Positions 32,557 to 36,657 of a stretch of 36,657 nt of DNA are shown in pieces. A program made the position numbers and the translations under genes. Within the stretch, counting starts at the first letter, position 1; each line of letters opens with the position of its first letter. The stretch covers positions 1 through 36,657 of the forward strand of contig JAFTIL010000028.1 in NCBI GenBank assembly GCA_017456905.1, in the 5' to 3' direction. Below the pieces are notes generated by a model, which worked only from the letters and a program-made list of their open reading frames with translations, had not been told where the DNA came from and ran no database searches. This DNA is from Clostridia bacterium. GTDB taxonomy: Bacteria > Bacillota > Clostridia > Oscillospirales > CAG-272.

Positions 32557-32880
32557 ATGAAAAAGGTCGTAAAGAAAAACAGCGCAAAGAAGCCCCTGAT
32601 CATCGCGGCTGTTTGCACGGGCGTAGCTACCGTAGCTGTGGCTCTTGGCAAAGCATTCAAGAGCATGAAGGCCAGCGCCAAGGCACAGCACGAAGTTGAC
32701 AAGGCCAATTTTGAGGCTGTCAAGGCAGAATCCAAGGCCAACTGGGAAGAGGCCAAGGCCATGGGCAAGCCTTCTACCCGTGAGGCCATGATGCAGGCAC
32801 AGCGCGACGAGCAGATCAAGGAAGCCAATGAGCGCAAGGCCGAGGCCGAGGCTCGCATCGCAGCCGCTCAGCAGAAATAA
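32557..32880 (+). CDS. Small membrane-anchored coiled-coil protein of unknown function
   Basis: The 107-residue protein has a basic N-terminus, one membrane helix (about 13-31, LIIAAVCTGVATVAVALG) and a long charged Ala/Lys/Glu-rich helix (about 36-107) likely to form a coiled coil in the cytoplasm or beneath the wall. AAAAGGAG precedes the ATG. It resembles small envelope proteins but no family could be named. Gene order suggests co-transcription with the previous gene, and perhaps with the ABC genes 66 bases on. Confidence 0.7.
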   Translation: MKKVVKKNSAKKPLIIAAVCTGVATVAVALGKAFKSMKASAKAQHEVDKANFEAVKAESKANWEEAKAMGKPSTREAMMQAQRDEQIKEANERKAEAEARIAAAQQK

Positions 32881-32946
32881 GAAACGGAAAGAGCGAGACG
32901 GAGCGGTCTCGCCTTTTCCGCTTATGTAGGAAAGGAAACGTAAAGC

Positions 32947-33852
32947 ATGAACGCTATTGAAATCAGAAATCTTTCAAAGAGCTTTCGCGGAATGTATGCG
33001 GTTGACCACCTCAATATGACCGTTCCGCAGGGGGCGATTTATGGCTTCATCGGTGAGAATGGTTCGGGCAAATCTACCACCGAGAAGCTGATCTGCGGTC
33101 ACCTCGTTCCCGATGGCGGTGATATCAAACTGTTCGGTAGAGATTACACCGATCCCGGTGTGCGTGTGAGAGTCGGCGCACTGATTGAAAATGCCGGCTG
33201 TTTTCCTGGCTCAAGCGTGTATCAGAACCTTATGATGCAGTGCATCAATCTCGGCATTGAAAATGCCGACGAGGAAATCCGACGTGTGCTTGAGATCGTA
33301 CGCATGGAGGATAACGCCAACCTTAAATTCAAGAGCTGCTCACTCGGTATGAAGCAGCGTATCGGTATCGCTATGGCGCTGCTTGGCGATCCTGCACTTC
33401 TCATTCTCGATGAGCCTATCAATGGTCTTGACACCGACGGTATGCGAATTATGAGAGAAATACTTGTGGATATCACGAAGAAATACGGTTGTACTGTCCT
33501 CATTTCCTCTCACATTCTCGGTGAGCTTGAAAAGATTGCTACACACTACGGTATTATCCGTCAGGGTAAGATGATTATGGAGCTTTCCGCTGAGGAAATG
33601 GATTCCAGAGCACAGGTGTTTGTATCCCTGAAAACCAAGGATATGGCAGGTGCTAAGGCGGCTTTGAAGGCAGAATTTGATGCCGTCAGGGAAGAGGGCG
33701 GATATCTCCGTGTTTACGACGTGGAGGATGCCGCCGCTATCGTAGACTATTTGATGAAGAAGGCCATGTGGTCAGCGAGATCAAAAAGAACAAGATCGGC
33801 CTTGAAGAATATTATATTGAACTCATGTCGAAGGGGGAGGACAAATAAATGA
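32947..33852 (+). CDS. BcrA-like ABC ATPase 1, C-terminus frameshifted
   Basis: The open frame encodes 301 residues. Walker A is GENGSGKST (about 36-44), the signature is the variant SLGMKQR (about 132-138), Walker B is LLILDEPINGLD (about 151-162) and a switch histidine lies in LISSHI. This is the BcrA/NatA/ABC-2 type. Residues after about 272 (KAMWSARSKRTRSA) differ from the paralogue at 34698, while the other frame of the same DNA reads VVSEIKKNKIGLEEYYIELMSKG and ends at TAA 33846-33848. This matches the paralogue's ITEIKTDKIGLEEYYIDLMKGG. A single base lost near 33763-33766 explains this. The ATPase core is intact; the C-terminal tail is altered or the base was missed in sequencing. Confidence 0.85.
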   Translation: MNAIEIRNLSKSFRGMYAVDHLNMTVPQGAIYGFIGENGSGKSTTEKLICGHLVPDGGDIKLFGRDYTDPGVRVRVGALIENAGCFPGSSVYQNLMMQCINLGIENADEEIRRVLEIVRMEDNANLKFKSCSLGMKQRIGIAMALLGDPALLILDEPINGLDTDGMRIMREILVDITKKYGCTVLISSHILGELEKIATHYGIIRQGKMIMELSAEEMDSRAQVFVSLKTKDMAGAKAALKAEFDAVREEGGYLRVYDVEDAAAIVDYLMKKAMWSARSKRTRSALKNIILNSCRRGRTNK

Positions 33853-34682
33853 CACGCGAACTGAAATTTGAATCACCCAGCTTTACAAAGCGTATCAAGG
33901 GTATGCTTGGCGTGGATTTTTTCCGTCTGTTCCATACACCCCTGTTTTACATCTTCCTCGCCATCGCCGCGATCATCCCTGCGATGGTATCTGCTATGAC
34001 GATGATGCCCGATCAGAACGGAAATCAAATTGCACTTTATTCTAACGTGTGGCAGATCATTGCCGCCTCGAAATCGCTTTACGTAATCGAAACCATTGCC
34101 GATTACGCCAACATGAATATGGTGTTTATCTTCGGCGGTATTATGGTTTCGATCTTTATCGGTCACGATTACAAATCGGGCTACGTCAAGCAGCTCTTTA
34201 CCACCCACGCAAAAAAGCAGGATTATATGATCTCCAAGAGTCTTGTTTGTGCCTTTGCTATGGCTTGTATGTGCATGACTTACCTCATTGGCGGTACGGT
34301 AGGCGGTCTGCTTGTCGGATACGAGACCGACGTGAATGTAGGCTCGCTCATGATCGCTATCCTCGGTAAGATCATGATGTCCCTCGGCTGGGCAAGCCTT
34401 TATACCTTCCTCAACGTGATCTTCAGAAGATATTTCGGTATTTCCGTGGCATCGTCCTTCTTCTTCGGAACGGGTATCCTTATCATCGGCGCGGCGGCAA
34501 TCGTCGAAAGCCTCAAGCTTCCCACCGGCTTCCTTAACGTTTTCCTTTACGGTGCATCCGTAAACGCCAATTTGTCGAGTGGAATCGGTTCTTTGCTGAT
34601 CTGCATTGTTGTGTCGGTTGCCTGGGCGGTCATTTACAACGTGGCAGGCACAAGACTTCTTAACAAGTGCGACGTATATTAA
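33849..34682 (+). CDS. ABC-2 type permease 1 (BcrB-like)
   Basis: The 277-residue protein has a basic cytoplasmic N-terminus and about six membrane helices (near 35-55, 95-115, 135-160, 170-195, 205-225 and 245-270). The segment HDYKSGYVKQLFTTHAKKQDYMISK after helix 2 (in part GYVKQLF) is typical of ABC-2/BcrB permeases. It directly follows the ATPase; in the corrected ATPase frame the stop ends one base before this ATG. Bacitracin- or lantibiotic-type resistance and export are known for the family; the substrate is not readable. Confidence 0.85.
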   Translation: MTRELKFESPSFTKRIKGMLGVDFFRLFHTPLFYIFLAIAAIIPAMVSAMTMMPDQNGNQIALYSNVWQIIAASKSLYVIETIADYANMNMVFIFGGIMVSIFIGHDYKSGYVKQLFTTHAKKQDYMISKSLVCAFAMACMCMTYLIGGTVGGLLVGYETDVNVGSLMIAILGKIMMSLGWASLYTFLNVIFRRYFGISVASSFFFGTGILIIGAAAIVESLKLPTGFLNVFLYGASVNANLSSGIGSLLICIVVSVAWAVIYNVAGTRLLNKCDVY

Positions 34683-34697
34683 TTAGGGGGCAGAAAA

Positions 34698-35597
34698 ATG
34701 AATGCAGTTGAAATAAAAAACTTATCTAAAAACTTCGGCCCCAAGCAAGCGGTCTGCGGACTCAATATGACCGTCCCCATGGGTTCGATCTACGGCTTTA
34801 TCGGTGAGAATGGCTCGGGCAAGTCCACCACCGAAAAAATGATCTGCGGTCTGATCCCCACAAGCGGAGGGTCGATCAAGCTGTACGGCAAGGATTACAC
34901 GGACGAGAGCGTAAGAGCAAAAATGGGTGTTTTGATCGAAGCCCCCGGATGCTTCCCCGGATTGACCGTTTTTGACAATATGATGCTCCAGGCGGCGAAT
35001 TTATCCATTCCCAGCGCAGAACAGGAAGTCATCAAGGTGCTCAAAACCGTTCGTATGGAGGGCGCGGCAGGGAACAAGTATAAGAACTGTTCTCTGGGTA
35101 TGAAGCAGAGGGTGGGCATTGCCATGGCTCTCTTGGGTAACCCCACGCTGCTTGTTCTCGATGAGCCTCTCAACGGTCTGGATGCCGACGGTATGCGCAT
35201 CATGCGCGAGGTATTCTTGGATATCGTAAAGGACGGCACTCGTTCTATCGTGGTGTCCTCTCACCTCTTGGGTGAGCTTCAGAAGGTTGCTACCCACTAT
35301 GGTATCATCCGCCACGGGAAGATGATCGTGGAAATGACCGCCGCCGAGCTTGATGCAAGCTGCCGTACTTACGTGGCCCTGCAAAGCGGCGAAATGAACA
35401 GAACCAAGATGCTCCTCGGCTGTAAGTATTCCCGAGTGGAGGAGGACGAGGCGGGCTATATCCGTGTGTATGATCTGACCACCCCCGAGGAGATCGTGAC
35501 TTATCTCTACGAAAACGGCATTTGCATCACCGAGATCAAGACCGATAAGATCGGCCTTGAGGAATATTATATCGATCTTATGAAAGGAGGCAAATGA
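34698..35597 (+). CDS. BcrA-like ABC ATPase 2
   Basis: This 299-residue ATPase is a close paralogue of the one at 32947, with the same plan: Walker A GENGSGKST, variant signature SLGMKQR, Walker B LVLDEPLNGLD, switch histidine in VSSHL and the conserved C-terminal GLEEYYIDLM. Its C-terminus is intact, so it is the reference for the frameshift in ATPase 1. It starts 15 bases after permease 1 (AGGGGGC ribosome site) and overlaps permease 2. The pairs probably arose by tandem duplication and may form mixed complexes. Confidence 0.93.
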   Translation: MNAVEIKNLSKNFGPKQAVCGLNMTVPMGSIYGFIGENGSGKSTTEKMICGLIPTSGGSIKLYGKDYTDESVRAKMGVLIEAPGCFPGLTVFDNMMLQAANLSIPSAEQEVIKVLKTVRMEGAAGNKYKNCSLGMKQRVGIAMALLGNPTLLVLDEPLNGLDADGMRIMREVFLDIVKDGTRSIVVSSHLLGELQKVATHYGIIRHGKMIVEMTAAELDASCRTYVALQSGEMNRTKMLLGCKYSRVEEDEAGYIRVYDLTTPEEIVTYLYENGICITEIKTDKIGLEEYYIDLMKGGK

Positions 35598-35599
35598 GA

Positions 35600-36406
35600 A
35601 TGGAAAATGCAATGAAATTTGAGAAAAACAGCTTTGGCAAACGTGTAAAAAGTATGCTGAAGGTGGATTTCCGCAGAATGTTCAAATCCCGTCTCTTTTA
35701 CATTTTGATCGCCTGCGCTCTCGTGATGCCTATCCTTATGACGGTTATGATGGCTATGATGGATGGCAGCGTGTCTGTCAATCCGCAGACGGGGGTGGAA
35801 ACGATTATGCAGGGCCCCGAAAACGCTTGGCAGAATATTGGCACTCTTCCCGGTGAGCCTTTGGGTGGCGATGAGATCTTTATGATGTGCAATATCAATA
35901 TGGCGTTTATGGGTGTTGCTGTTTTCGTGTGCCTCTTTATATCTGACGATTTCAGAAGCGGATATGCTAAAAATCTCTTTACCGTTCGTGCGAAAAGAGG
36001 CGAATACGTGGTGTCGAAGACCATCTCGGGCTTCATTTGCGGAGCGCTGATGTTGATCGCATATCTCGTTGGCTCTATCCTCGGTGGCGCTATTTCCGGC
36101 CTTTCCTTTGACCTTCACGGACTGAACGCAGGTAATATTGTCATGTGTATGCTGGCAAAGATCTTCCTTATGCTTGTGTTCGTTTCCATCTTTACTCTCA
36201 TCAGTGTGGCGGCAAAGCAGAAGGCATGGCTGGGTATCTGCGGCTCGCTGGGCGGCGGTATGCTTCTCTTTATGATGGTTTCTATGATCACGCCTCTCGG
36301 TTCTACTTTTATGAACGTTGTTCTCTGCCTTGCAGGCGGCGTGCTGTTTGCGCTGGGACTTGGTACTATCAGTAAGGTGGTTTTGAAAAAGTCGAGTGTA
36401 GTATGA
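35600..36406 (+). CDS. ABC-2 type permease 2 (BcrB-like)
   Basis: The protein is 268 residues from the ATG at 35600, 9 bases after AAAGGAGG (35583-35590); an ATG at 35594 overlapping the previous stop is only 3 bases from that site and less likely. About six membrane segments and the loop RSGYAKNLFTVRAKRGEYVVSKT after helix 2 (GYAKNLF) match permease 1, though similarity is lower than between the ATPases. It has a long first external loop (about 55-95). It ends the operon before a strong terminator. Confidence 0.85.
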   Translation: MENAMKFEKNSFGKRVKSMLKVDFRRMFKSRLFYILIACALVMPILMTVMMAMMDGSVSVNPQTGVETIMQGPENAWQNIGTLPGEPLGGDEIFMMCNINMAFMGVAVFVCLFISDDFRSGYAKNLFTVRAKRGEYVVSKTISGFICGALMLIAYLVGSILGGAISGLSFDLHGLNAGNIVMCMLAKIFLMLVFVSIFTLISVAAKQKAWLGICGSLGGGMLLFMMVSMITPLGSTFMNVVLCLAGGVLFALGLGTISKVVLKKSSVV

Positions 36407-36413
36407 TTTTTCG

Positions 36414-36448
36414 ACACAAGGCAACGCAAAAATGTGGTTGCCTTGTGT
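36414..36448 (+). terminator. Terminator of the tandem ABC operon
   Basis: A perfect 12-bp stem (36414-36425 with 36437-36448) with an 11-base loop is followed by seven T. It lies eight bases after the permease 2 stop. Confidence 0.92.
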
Positions 36449-36494
36449 TTTTTTGTAAAAAGGGAAAAGTGCAAACAAAATCTTAACAATTGTG

Positions 36495-36503
36495 TGATAT
36501 ACT
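36495..36503 (+). promoter_or_regulatory. Extended -10 promoter ahead of an interrupted frame
   Basis: TGA followed by TATACT (36498-36503) forms an extended -10 element. It is followed by a GGAGGT site (36533-36538) and an ATG at 36542. The frame from that ATG has only 13 codons because it enters the inverted repeat. Confidence 0.5.
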
Positions 36504-36551
36504 GAGCTTAGAAAGATAAATTGTTGTTTAGCGGAGGTTTAATGAAAACCC

Positions 36552-36643
36552 GTAGGGGCGGATTCCATATCCGCCCGATATAAAAAAACATTGATATCCA
36601 TAGACCTTTAGGGCGAACGGGCGGATATGGAATCCGCCCCTAC
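36552..36643. repeat. Dispersed inverted-repeat element (26-bp arms, each with an inner hairpin)
   Basis: Two perfect 26-bp arms (36552-36577 and 36618-36643) face each other across 40 bases. Each arm itself contains an 8-bp hairpin (GGGCGGAT with ATCCGCCC) around a 5-base loop. Elements of this type occur as intergenic repeats in Clostridia genomes. It carries no gene. Confidence 0.8.
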
Positions 36644-36657
36644 AGAATCACAATAAC

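Overview
The window looks like a chromosomal piece of a Gram-positive Bacillota, most likely a gut-type Clostridia (Oscillospirales or Christensenellales-like). The reasons are strong GGAGG ribosome binding sites, near-consensus sigma-A promoters, a four-cysteine ribosomal protein L28, a clostridial nucleoside kinase with an N-terminal TGS-like and synthetase-like region, BcrAB-like ABC modules and a purine riboswitch. No genus can be assigned from the sequence alone.

Region 1 (1-16.6 kb, + strand) is a surface polysaccharide locus. After the tail of an unknown gene comes a short unit (pyruvyl transferase, flippase, FrhB-like protein) that ends in a terminator. A second, longer unit (4.0-16.5 kb) has its own promoter and leader. 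It starts with an aminotransferase / phosphoglycosyl transferase / acetyltransferase trio equivalent to EpsN-EpsL-EpsM or PglE-PglC-PglD, which would prime undecaprenyl phosphate with a diamino-dideoxy sugar. It continues with two GT4 and three GT2 glycosyltransferases, an EpsG-like polymerase, a LicD-type phosphotransferase, an O-acetyltransferase, a second flippase and a small predicted secreted protein of unknown function.

Region 2 (16.6-19.3 kb, - strand) is a compact four-gene operon built of phage-tail-like proteins: a short tail-tip-type protein, a Gly-Ser-linker protein, a fibre-like protein, and a calcineurin-like metallophosphoesterase with a phage-type N-terminus. Its promoter matches consensus and a hairpin sits at the predicted 5' end of the transcript. 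No other phage gene is present. This is one of the two most unusual parts of the window.

Region 3 (19.4-24.2 kb) has an OmpR-type response regulator, a histidine kinase with a very short external loop, a TVP38/TMEM64 membrane protein, and a permuted-papain-like protein whose start region carries an inverted repeat that could insulate it from read-through transcripts. A candidate MITE follows, then an orphan L-rhamnose isomerase (rhaA) on the - strand.

Region 4 (24.2-32.0 kb) contains rpmB (its stop codon lies inside a 31-bp tandem repeat), an FtsX-type ABC exporter pair, peptide chain release factor 3 (prfC), and, on the - strand, a uridine-kinase-like nucleoside kinase. The nucleoside kinase leader contains a purine riboswitch aptamer whose P3/J3-1/P1 strands are shared with an intrinsic terminator. 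That arrangement predicts a ligand-ON switch, and with C74 the predicted ligand is guanine-like. This is the second most unusual part.

Region 5 (32.1-36.4 kb) encodes two small membrane proteins and two tandem, paralogous BcrA/BcrB-like ABC transporters. The first ATPase appears to carry a one-base C-terminal frameshift. The window ends in a promoter and ribosome binding site whose reading frame is cut short by a dispersed inverted-repeat element.
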